Shown here in pieces: positions 56,051-62,892 of a DNA stretch of 64,000 nucleotides (positions are counted from its first letter, which is position 1; every line of letters starts with the position of its first letter). The translations under genes and the position numbers were made by a program. The notes below the pieces were generated by a model. It saw only the letters and a list, made by a program, of their open reading frames with translations. It did not search any database and was not told where the DNA came from. The stretch covers positions 124,001 to 188,000 of the forward strand of contig NZ_JOCT01000011.1 of assembly GCF_000717875.1 (NCBI RefSeq), read 5' to 3'. The DNA is from Streptomyces sp. NRRL S-455 (GTDB lineage: Bacteria > Actinomycetota > Actinomycetes > Streptomycetales > Streptomycetaceae).

Positions 56051-58489
56051 TCAGACGTTAATCGTCGCGGTGATCCTGCGGTCCGTGATCGAGCGCCCCA
56101 CCTGGATCTCGTACGAACCCTTCACAAACGACCACGACATGGTCGTCTCGTCCCAGATCTCGAAGGCGCGGCGCGGCAGTTCCACGGTCACCTCGGTGCT
56201 CTCGCCGGGGCCGGCGTCGACGCCCGCGAAACCGGCCAGCCAGCGGGCCGGGCGGGCGGGGTCGGGCTCGCTCGGGGCGAGGTAGAGCTGGACGACCTCG
56301 TGGCCGGGGCGGTCGCCGGTGTTGCGGAGGCGGACCTTCGTGGTGGTGCCCTCGGCGGACGCGTCGACCTCGACCGACTCGTAGGCCCAGTCGGTGTAGC
56401 CGAGGCCGTGGCCGAACGGGTAGGCGGGGGTGCGGCCCTGCTGCTCCCAGGCGCGGTAGCCGATGAAGACACCTTCCTCGTAGGGGAGTTCGCCGTTCTC
56501 GGGGACGACCTGGGTGACCGGGACGTCAGTCAGGGAGCCCCAGGTGGTGGGCAGCCGGCCGCCGGGCTCGCGGGCGCCGGTGAGCACGTCCGCGAGGGCG
56601 GCGCCGCCTTCCTGGCCGGGGAACCAGGTCAGGAGCACGGCGGCGACGTCGTCACGCCAGGGCAGTTCCACCGGGGAGCCGGAGTTGACGACCACGACGG
56701 TGCGGGGGTTGGCGGCGGCCACGGCACGGACCAGGTCGTCCTGGCGGCCGGGCAGGCGCAGGTCCGTGCGGTCGAAGCCCTCCGACTCGACGCGGTCGGT
56801 GGTGGCGACCACGACGACGGCCGTGTCGGCGGCCCGGGCGGCCGCGGCGGCCTCGGCGATCAGCTCGTCGGGGTCGCGCTGCGGGTCCTGGTGGGCGAGG
56901 GTGAAGCCGATGACGCGCATGGGATGGTCGCCGGGCGGCGGGACCCGGTAGGTGAGGGAGACCTCGACCGGTTCGCCCGCGGTGAGGCCGACCCGGGCGT
57001 GCGGCACCGGCTCCCCGAAGAACGCCGCGAAGGGGTCGTCTCCCTCGGGGCGCTGGACGTCGTCGAAGTACGTGGTGCCCGCGACGGTCAGCCGGAACGG
57101 TCCGAGGCCCTTGATGCCGAAGGTGTGCGTGCCCGTCTCGCGTGGGGTGAAGGTGCCGGTCAACTCGACGGTTTCCAGGACGTCATGGGTGACGCCGTCG
57201 GGCAGGTCGTCTCCCATCCACTGGATGTGACCGCTGGGGGCCGAGCGGGTGCCGATGACGGTGCCGGCGCTGTCGCGGCAGACGGCGCGCAGCTCGAAGC
57301 CCTGGTCGGCGACGGGGAGTTCGGTGTTGGGGTCGGCGCCGAGCGCGTAGGTCAGGCTGCCGTCGGGGAGGGCCGCGGTGAGGCCGTCGAGCGGGGAGAC
57401 GGTCCGGGCCGGGAAGACGGTGGCGGAACCGCCGCCGAGCACGCGGGCGTCGCGGGCGGCGGCTCCGATGAGGGCGACGCTGCCGGGCTTCAGCGGCAGC
57501 GCGGCGTTCTCGTTGCGGACCAGGACGAAGGAGCGGTGGGCGATCTCGCGGGCGAGTTCCTCGCCGTCGACGGTCGCGGGCAGGTCCGTGACGGCCGGGT
57601 CGGCGCCCTCCAGGACGCCGACCCGGGCGGCGAGGCGCAGGACGCGGCGGACGGCCTCGTCGACCTGGGCCTCGTCGGCCTCTCCGTCCCGTACGGCCCG
57701 GGCGAGGGCCTCGCCGTAGACGGTCCGCGGGCCGGGCATGGCGATGTCGAGGCCGCCGGTGAGGGCGCCGGTGGTGGAGCGGGCGGCGGTCCAGTCGGAG
57801 ACGTTGATCCCGTCGAAGCCCCACTCGCCGCGCAGGACCTCGTTGACCAGGTAGTGGTGCTCGGTCATCGTCGTGCCGTTGACCGTGTTGTAGGCGGTCA
57901 TGAGGCCCCAGGGGTGGGCGTTCTCGACGATCGCCTCGAAGGGGGCCAGGTACAGCTCGCGCAGGGCGCGTTCGCTCACGAGGTTGTTCACGGTGAGGCG
58001 GTCGGTCTCGGCGTCGTTGGCGACGAAGTGCTTGACGGTGGTGCCGACGCCGCCGGACTGGACGCCCCGGACGTACTCCGTGCCGATCCGCCCGGTCAGG
58101 TACGGGTCCTCGCTGTAGGCCTCGAAGTGGCGGCCGCCGAGCGGGGAGCGGTGCAGGTTGACCGTGGGGGCGAGCAGGACGTGGACACCCTTGCGGCGGG
58201 CTTCCTGGGCGAGCAGCACCCCGGCCCGGTGGGCGAGCCGCGGGTCCCAGGTGGCGGCCAGCGCGGTCGGTGAGGGCAGGGCGACGGACGGGTCGTCGGC
58301 GCTCCAGTGCACCCCGCGGACGCCGATGGGTCCGTCGGACATGACCAGCGAGGCCAGTCCCGCCTCCGGCAGCGCGGGCAGGCTCCACAGGTCCTGGCCG
58401 GCCAGCAGCCGCGCCTTGGCGTCCAGATCCAGTTTGCCGAGGGCCGCCTCGACCGCCGCCTCGCGCCGCACTTCCGCTGTTTCCGCCAC
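56051..58489 (-). CDS. Glycoside hydrolase family 3 beta-glucosidase
   Basis: The protein has 812 residues. The N-terminal GH3 barrel has the start LARLLAGQDLWSLP-like KARLLAGQDLWSLPALPEAG, KHFVANDAETDRLT, and the nucleophile Asp232 in [18 protein letters not shown]14-like domain (about residues 410-530) is inserted in the second half, in TGTFTPRETGTHTFGIKGLG. The C-terminal fibronectin-III-like domain ends KGSYEIQVGRSITDR. It hydrolyses beta-linked glucosides or xylosides, probably in the cytoplasm as no signal peptide is seen. The GTG at 58489 follows GGAGGTG. It is divergent from the TetR gene, its likely regulator. Confidence 0.88.
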   Translation of the reverse strand: MAETAEVRREAAVEAALGKLDLDAKARLLAGQDLWSLPALPEAGLASLVMSDGPIGVRGVHWSADDPSVALPSPTALAATWDPRLAHRAGVLLAQEARRKGVHVLLAPTVNLHRSPLGGRHFEAYSEDPYLTGRIGTEYVRGVQSGGVGTTVKHFVANDAETDRLTVNNLVSERALRELYLAPFEAIVENAHPWGLMTAYNTVNGTTMTEHHYLVNEVLRGEWGFDGINVSDWTAARSTTGALTGGLDIAMPGPRTVYGEALARAVRDGEADEAQVDEAVRRVLRLAARVGVLEGADPAVTDLPATVDGEELAREIAHRSFVLVRNENAALPLKPGSVALIGAAARDARVLGGGSATVFPARTVSPLDGLTAALPDGSLTYALGADPNTELPVADQGFELRAVCRDSAGTVIGTRSAPSGHIQWMGDDLPDGVTHDVLETVELTGTFTPRETGTHTFGIKGLGPFRLTVAGTTYFDDVQRPEGDDPFAAFFGEPVPHARVGLTAGEPVEVSLTYRVPPPGDHPMRVIGFTLAHQDPQRDPDELIAEAAAAARAADTAVVVVATTDRVESEGFDRTDLRLPGRQDDLVRAVAAANPRTVVVVNSGSPVELPWRDDVAAVLLTWFPGQEGGAALADVLTGAREPGGRLPTTWGSLTDVPVTQVVPENGELPYEEGVFIGYRAWEQQGRTPAYPFGHGLGYTDWAYESVEVDASAEGTTTKVRLRNTGDRPGHEVVQLYLAPSEPDPARPARWLAGFAGVDAGPGESTEVTVELPRRAFEIWDETTMSWSFVKGSYEIQVGRSITDRRITATINV

Positions 58490-58610
58490 GTCGGCACCTC
58501 CACGTCGAAAGCCGCTGGATGTCACCATCGTGCCCCGCTGGCTTGTGATGCGGTAGGTTTCGTTATTTTCTCGTGACAATGGGGCGTTCGGCATGTCGTA
58601 CGGTGGCGCC

Positions 58611-59186
58611 ATGACGGCCAGGGCCAGAAGCGAGGAACGGCGCGCGGAGATCGTGCGTGCCGCTCTGGAGGTGATCGCCGAGCGCGGCTACCGGGGGGCG
58701 AGTCTGGCCGCGGTCGCCGAGCGGGTGGGGCTCACCCAGCAGGGGCTGCTGCACCACTTCCCGACGAAGGAGGCGCTGTTGGTGGCGGTCCTCGAGGAGC
58801 GGGACCGCTGGGACGCGATGCCGGCCGGCCGGCTCCGTCTCGACCTGCTGGCCTCGCTGGTCGAGTACAACGCGATGCGGCCGGCCATCATCCAGACCTT
58901 CTCGGCGCTGCTCGGCGAGAGCGTCACGGAGGGCCATCCGGCGCGCGCCTACTTCACCGAGCGCTACGTCGCCGTCCGCGCCGGCATGACCGAGGTACTG
59001 CGCGCCGAGTACGGCGACCACCTGCCGAGCGGCCTCACCCCCGAGCGCGCCGCACCCCTGCTCGTGGCGATCCTGGACGGCCTGCAGTACCAGTGGCTGC
59101 TGGATCCGGAGTCGGTGGACATGGCGTCGGCGTTCCGGGACTTCCTGACCCTGCTGGGCGAGAGCCCCCGGCCGAGCGCCGGCTAG
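58611..59186 (+). CDS. TetR-family transcriptional regulator
   Basis: This 191-residue protein has the HTH RRAEIVRAALEVIAERGYRG then ASLAAVAERVGLTQQGLLHH, ending FPTKEALL. The C-terminal helical ligand domain includes DGLQYQWLLDPESVDMASAF. It is divergent from the GH3 gene and probably represses it. TACGGT ends 6 bases before the ATG at 58611, with no ribosome site, so the mRNA is probably leaderless. An ATG at 58593 is an alternative. The gap 58490-58610 is the shared regulatory region. Confidence 0.88.
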   Translation: MTARARSEERRAEIVRAALEVIAERGYRGASLAAVAERVGLTQQGLLHHFPTKEALLVAVLEERDRWDAMPAGRLRLDLLASLVEYNAMRPAIIQTFSALLGESVTEGHPARAYFTERYVAVRAGMTEVLRAEYGDHLPSGLTPERAAPLLVAILDGLQYQWLLDPESVDMASAFRDFLTLLGESPRPSAG

Positions 59187-59360
59187 TACTCCAGTCGCAG
59201 TTCGCTATCGCCGCTGGTCAGAGCCCTGTTTCGGAGTGCACTCGGATGACGCCTCGTCAGGGGGCGGGAGTTCGGGACCTCGGGTGCGACGGGCCGTTGT
59301 GTTTGTCGCGCAAGACGATGTGCGGCCCGATGTCTGGTCGGCGGAACTGGAAGAGGCCTG
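59187..59360. other. Non-coding gap at the left edge of the decayed island
   Basis: No gene is supported here. The sequence just after the TetR stop, TACTCCAGTCGCAGTTCGCT, resembles the terminal sequence of some Streptomyces IS elements, but no partner end was found. It marks the start of the disrupted region. Confidence 0.3.
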
Positions 59361-59595
59361 GGCATCATCGGGTTCATCCCGATCGTAGGTGACTTCATCA
59401 AGCTGCCGGACAGCTGAAGGGCCTGGAGCGGGTCGCGGACGTCGCGAAGGCCGCGAAGACGCGTCCCATCGTGAAGTGGCAGCAGGAAAGCGCTGGTTAC
59501 GATGGATGGCAACACGTACTGAACCGACACCGCACGAGCGGACCGGAATACGGCCCTAGCAAGGGAGTTTTCGAGGGGAAGTTCGTTAACCTAGG
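59361..59595 (+). pseudogene. Polymorphic-toxin fragment, 5' part (frameshifted)
   Basis: The first frame reads GIIGFIPIVGDFIKL and stops. The next frame, from 59405, reads AGQLKGLERVADVAKAAKTR, then WQQESAGYDGWQHVLNRHRT and SGPEYGPSKGVFEGKFVN. GFIPIVGD is typical of the pretoxin region of actinobacterial polymorphic toxins, and H-V-L-x-R-H of the toxin core. One missing G in CTGGCCGG would join the frames (KLAGQLKG). The frame ends near 59595, and a matching C-terminus resumes at 62257. It is a pseudogene of a secreted toxin's C-terminal part. Confidence 0.6.
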
Positions 59596-59811
59596 GCCGC
59601 CGAGGGCGACCACGAGAGTTACTTGCACAGCGTGTTCTGGGAGCAGCGAGTGACCGGCGAGTGGTTTGACCTGACCAGTCTCGGCGCCGATCCCGTAGCA
59701 GTGGTAGCCGCCACTTTGCCCGGCGTGGTGACCACGGCCACGGTGCTCGCCGAGTGTGCGCGGGACGAAGCCGAGCACAGCAAGAACGGCCACGCCGTCC
59801 GGAGTCGGTGA
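59596..59811 (+). pseudogene. C-terminal fragment, GIY-YIG (Mug113)-like
   Basis: About 71 residues remain: EGDHESYLHSVFWEQRVTGE, then WFDLTSLGADPVAVVAATLP, ending EHSKNGHAVRSR. The F-x-x-x-R-x-x-GEWF-L pattern is the C-terminus of GIY-YIG proteins of the Mug113 type. The 5' part is missing, as the fragment starts at the toxin breakpoint. No start codon of its own is plausible. Confidence 0.5.
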
Positions 59812-59882
59812 CGACGGACACTCCCGTTGTCGGTGTCTGCCGACCTCTGAACGTACGCGAGGGCGCCGCAGAAGAGCCCCTT

Positions 59883-60407
59883 CTATTGATCACCGTCATC
59901 GATGGGTTCGGGTTCCCGTGTGTAAGCCAGGTCGAGGACGTAGCGTTCGGTGACGGGGCAACTGTTCCAGGCTTCGGTGAGCTGGTCTTCGGGGGAGTCG
60001 TCGGTGAGCTGGTCGAGGGTGTTGTAGTAGTCGGCTGCCGCTTGGCGGTTCTGCCACCAGGCGTGGCCCTCGTAGACGCCGGGGCGGGGCAGGGTGATCT
60101 CGTCGGCGGGTCCGCGGTCGAGTTGACCGATGACCAGGATGCCTGTTTCGGATTCCAGGCTGACGTCGGTGTGGCCTTCGGCTTCGGCGGGCGGAACGGG
60201 TGGGGAGTCCCAGATACGGATCGTCATCTGGACCTCCATGTCCGGTTGCAGGCTGAGGAGGTACAGGTGGTAGCCGTTGCCGGCCACCACCTGTGTCTCT
60301 GCGGCATCCAGGGCTGCTTCGTCACCGAGGTAGGCGTCCGCGTCGTAGACCTCCAGCACGCGGCGGCCGGGGGCGGCGGTGACGTTGTGTTCGGCGAGAA
60401 GCGCCAT
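59883..60407 (-). CDS. Probable immunity protein of the NucA/NucB-type toxin
   Basis: This 174-residue acidic, beta-rich protein starts MALLAEHNVTAAPGRRVLEV. Middle: LYLLSLQPDMEVQMTIRIWD, then VSLESETGILVIGQLDRGPA and EITLPRPGVYEGHAWWQNRQ. The t-G-i-x-I...LP-x-G-x-Y pattern vaguely recalls ComJ/Nin, which inhibits NucA in Bacillus. It lies 19 bases after the truncated NucA/NucB-type gene, the usual place of an immunity gene. The role is inferred from position and acidity. It appears intact. Confidence 0.5.
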   Translation of the reverse strand: MALLAEHNVTAAPGRRVLEVYDADAYLGDEAALDAAETQVVAGNGYHLYLLSLQPDMEVQMTIRIWDSPPVPPAEAEGHTDVSLESETGILVIGQLDRGPADEITLPRPGVYEGHAWWQNRQAAADYYNTLDQLTDDSPEDQLTEAWNSCPVTERYVLDLAYTREPEPIDDGDQ

Positions 60408-60426
60408 GGTCAGTGGTGTCTTCCTG

Positions 60427-60653
60427 CTAGTTGGTGATCTTCACGTAGAAGGGGTCGTCGTCCAGGACGCGGTTGAGGGTGTACATCTCGTTGAGGCGCT
60501 CTCCGCCCTTGCGGTTGTCCTTGCCGTCGATCAGCCGGACGGAGAAGCGGTTGTCGCCCTTGGTCGACCCTTCCTTGGTCGAGGCGAAGGGGTACTCGTC
60601 GCACTCCAGGCCGCTGCCGGCGCGTCGGCGGACCGTCACGAACTTCGAGGCTA
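60427..60653 (-). pseudogene. NucA/NucB-type nuclease toxin, C-terminal fragment
   Basis: About 74 residues remain, reading LASKFVTVRRRAGSGLECDE, then YPFASTKEGSTKGDNRF, RLIDGKDNRKGGERLNEMYT and VLDDDPFYVKITN. CDEYPFAST-EG, an Asn-rich G-G-x-x-L turn, and the D-x-FYV end are the hallmarks of the DNase NucA/NucB domain. The 5' part is lost at the IS5 element boundary. A GTG at about 60639 could still give a short product, which would lack most of the toxin. Confidence 0.65.
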
Positions 60654-61528
60654 AGAGGGCGTCTCACGTGGCAAGTTTCGCGAGCTTCTTGTAGCAGGTC
60701 AGGGCAGCAGCCAGGCCGAGGAAGGCGAGGAAGTGCGAGCCCTTTCGTTCGTATCGGACGGTCAGGCGGCGGTAACCGAAGAGCCAAGCAATCGACCGCT
60801 CGATCTTCCAGCGGTGCCGACGAAGGCGTTCGCCGGACTCGATGCCTGGCCGCGCGATGCGCGCGACGAGCCCACGCACGCGCAGCCAGCTGAGGTGTTC
60901 GGCGGAGAAGTACGCCTTGTCCGCACGGAGTTTGATGGGCCGGGGCCGCCGTGGACCCCTGCGGGACCGGACGGCCGGGATGCCGAGCATGAGCGGCTTG
61001 AGGGCGAGACTGTCGTGCATGTTCGCACCTGACACGGCAACGGCGAGCGGGACGCCCTGGGCATCGGACAGCACGTGCAGCTTGCTGCCCTTCTTGCCGC
61101 GATCGACCGGGTTCGGCCCCGTCAGAGATCCCCCCTTTTGGCGCGAACGGAGGCCGCGTCGACGATCGCCGAAGTCCAGTCCACCTCGCCCCGGGCTCCG
61201 AGTTCGTCCAGCAACGCGCGATGCAGCCGACGCCACAGGCCGACCCCGGTCCATACCGTGAAGCGGCGATGCGCGGTGGCGGAGGAAGTGCCGAAAGTCG
61301 GCGGCAGATGCCGCCAGGCACAGCCGCTGGTCAGCACGTACACCACTGCGGTGAACACGGCCCGCTCGTCACGCGGAGCGGTCCCGCCACCTTGTGGGCG
61401 AGCCGCGAACGTCGGCAGTAACGGGGCGACCAGCTCCCAGAGCTCATCAGGACCCAGACGCTTCGACAGATCAACACTCACGGTCGGCATCATGCCGCTC
61501 GAACATCAAGTCACGTGGCACAGCCTTC
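60654..61528 (-). mobile_element. IS5-family insertion sequence (IS427-like)
   Basis: The element is about 875 bp. Ends on the minus strand are GAAGGCTGTGCCACGTGAC (from 61528) and the inverted GAGGGCGTCTCACGTGGC (at 60655). They share CACGTG and match at about 12 of 18 positions. TA flanks both ends (61529-61530, 60652-60653), the 2-base target typical of the group. A second end with the same AGAGG-NN-GTCTCACGTGGC lies at 62240-62256. It contains a transposase in two overlapping frames. Confidence 0.8.
60664..61493 (-). CDS. IS5-family transposase (programmed frameshift)
   Basis: Two frames join to one protein. OrfA (61493-61122, 123 residues) has the DUF4096 DNA-binding part: LWELVAPLLPTF, GGGTAPRDERAVFTAVVYV, SGCAWRHLPP. 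OrfB (to 60664) has the DDE catalytic part: first Asp in IVDAASVRAK, second Asp in KLRADKAYFSAEHLSW, and the final Glu in RRHRWKIERSIAWLFGYRRL. They overlap at AAAAGGGGGG (61139-61130), the typical slippery site of the IS427 group. The element therefore looks active or recently active. Confidence 0.82.
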
Positions 61529-62112
61529 TATGCCTCGACCGACGCGGCCAATCTGGCGACCTGCTCGATCTTCGCGCAGTAGGCGTCGCGGGCTTCCTCA
61601 TCGATCTGCATCTCGTGTTCGGGCCGCATCCCGGTTCGGCCATCGACGCCTTCGCGCAGAATGTCGGCGTGCCCGGCATGCCGGTTGGTCTCGCCGAGGA
61701 CGTGGACCAGGATGGCGAACAGGTTCGTGTTGGAATAAGGCTCCGGCCACCACGGCACGTGGCCGGGGGCGTCGAGGGGAAGCTCGTTGATCGTCGCGTC
61801 TGAGTGTTCCCACGTGCGCCGGTAGGACTCGATAATCTGATCGCGGGTCTCGTCCGCAGTCGCCCAGAGATCGCTGCCGTCATGGTCCTGCCACCGAGGC
61901 AGCGGTTCCGGGGAAGGGCGGTCGAAGACCTCGCCGAAGTACCTGGCCTCAACGCTGGCCACGTGTTTTACCAGGCCGAGGAGGTTGGTTCCGGTCGCTG
62001 TCAATGGTCGGCGGGCGTCGTATTCGGACAGGCCGTCGAGCTTCCAGAGCAGCGCCTTGCGGTCCCGCCGCAGTCTCCCGTGCAGGGTGTCCTTGGCGAA
62101 TTCATCGATCAT
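61528..62112 (-). CDS. DinB/DUF664-family protein
   Basis: This 194-residue four-helix protein starts MIDEFAKDTLHGRLRRDRKA. Metal-ligand His residues are visible in NLLGLVKHVASVEARYFGEV and LVHVLGETNRHAGHADILRE, at the DinB positions (H...HxxxH). The C-terminus ends CAKIEQVARLAASVEA. It is probably a mycothiol-dependent or metal-binding enzyme. Its stop TAG includes the first base of the IS5 element, and the TA target repeat would also restore a TAG without the element, so the end is probably natural. The gene looks intact. Confidence 0.8.
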   Translation of the reverse strand: MIDEFAKDTLHGRLRRDRKALLWKLDGLSEYDARRPLTATGTNLLGLVKHVASVEARYFGEVFDRPSPEPLPRWQDHDGSDLWATADETRDQIIESYRRTWEHSDATINELPLDAPGHVPWWPEPYSNTNLFAILVHVLGETNRHAGHADILREGVDGRTGMRPEHEMQIDEEARDAYCAKIEQVARLAASVEA

Positions 62113-62139
62113 GCGGCATGAGCCTGCCATGGAGTACTC

Positions 62140-62256
62140 GCGGCCTCAAGATCCCGTACGTGGACCGCAACGACCGGAAGAGCCGAAGCCTGGCCATGGC
62201 GACTGCCCTGAGTTGCCGCAAGAAGCTCGCGAAACCCGCCACGTGAGACAACCTCT
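62140..62256 (+). pseudogene. 3' remnant of a second IS5-family transposase
   Basis: The frame reads LKIPYVDRNDRKSRSLAMAT then ALSCRKKLAKPAT and a TGA at 62244. It matches the end of the intact transposase (FLGLAAALTCYKKLAKLAT) at many positions, and it is followed by GAGACAACCTCT, the same terminal sequence. It is an end fragment of a related IS copy in the opposite orientation. Confidence 0.7.
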
Positions 62257-62475
62257 AAGGGCAACAACCTGAAGAAGCGCATTCAGGAAGCAGTAGGAAA
62301 CGGAACGGCTCGCAGGAATGACGACCCAGGTCGTGACGGTACGGTGTACGAATACAATTTCGGCCCCGGCAAGACGGTCGGAAGGCTCTCCGAGAATGAC
62401 GGTGGCGGGATTTCGACGGCTATTCGGGTGATCCTCAACGAGGACGGTTCCCTGCGAACCGCTCACCCTATTTAA
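62257..62475 (+). pseudogene. Polymorphic-toxin fragment, 3' part
   Basis: The frame begins exactly at the IS end and reads KGNNLKKRIQEAVGNGTARR, then GTVYEYNFGPGKTVGRLSEN, GGGISTAIRVILNEDGSLRT, AHPI, stop at 62475. The Y-E-Y-x-F-G...I-R-V-I-L-x-x-D-G-S-L-x-T-A-x-P end is the natural continuation of the H-V-L-x-R-H toxin fragment at 59361-59595. Together they describe a toxin domain of about 125 residues split by 2.66 kb of inserted DNA. Confidence 0.55.
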
Positions 62476-62558
62476 ATCACCGCTGGAGTCGGGGGCGGAG
62501 CAGCATCTTCGCGACCGCCCCCGGCAGGCACAGACCACACCAGAAAGACACCCTGGCC

Positions 62559-62800
62559 ATGCCCGCCCACGCCTTCCTCGCCGCGATGGCGGCCGCCGCG
62601 GGGACCGAAAGGGGGGCGGCAGAAACGGTTCCGACGCCCTCGCACCGCTCACCGTGGCGGAAATCCGGCGACTCCTGGCAACTGGCCACCCCACACCGAC
62701 GCACCTGCGGCACACCGGCCACGCGCTGAACTGGTCCGCTGTCGCCGCCGTCACCAGGCCACCGCCCGCCGCTGCCACTACCACCGTCACCGCCTGATCT
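62559..62800 (+). pseudogene. IS701-like transposase C-terminal remnant
   Basis: Three frames together give MPAHAFLAAMAAAAG, then ALAPLTVAEIRRLLATGHPT with HALNWSA, then RHQATARRCHYHRHRLISP. This is the ending of IS701-like transposases (H-A-F-L...PLT-EIRRLL...W-RRRHQA-A...HY-RR). At least two frameshifts are needed, so it is decayed. No ends were found. The gap 62476-62558 holds nothing recognisable. Confidence 0.55.
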
Positions 62801-62892
62801 CACCCCATGGCGTAGGCCACTTCCGTCACGCGATACTGCGGCCGTCCGGCACGTGACAGTCGCCCCCATCACGACGGAAGGCCCGAACTTCC

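Noticed and set aside
55925..58273. A 782-codon open frame opposite the GH3 gene
   Set aside because: The minus strand encodes a complete GH3 protein; the plus frame has only shadow composition.
58490..58610. An operator palindrome between the GH3 and TetR genes
   Set aside because: TTGTGATG and CGTGACAA look related but are too imperfect to call; no clear inverted repeat was found.
59187..59240. An IS end after the TetR gene
   Set aside because: TACTCCAGTCGCAGTTCGCT resembles IS termini, but no matching opposite end or transposase is joined to it, so it is only noted.
61528..61530. The DinB gene considered as truncated by the IS
   Set aside because: The protein is close to normal length, and the target TA followed by G would give a TAG stop even without the element.
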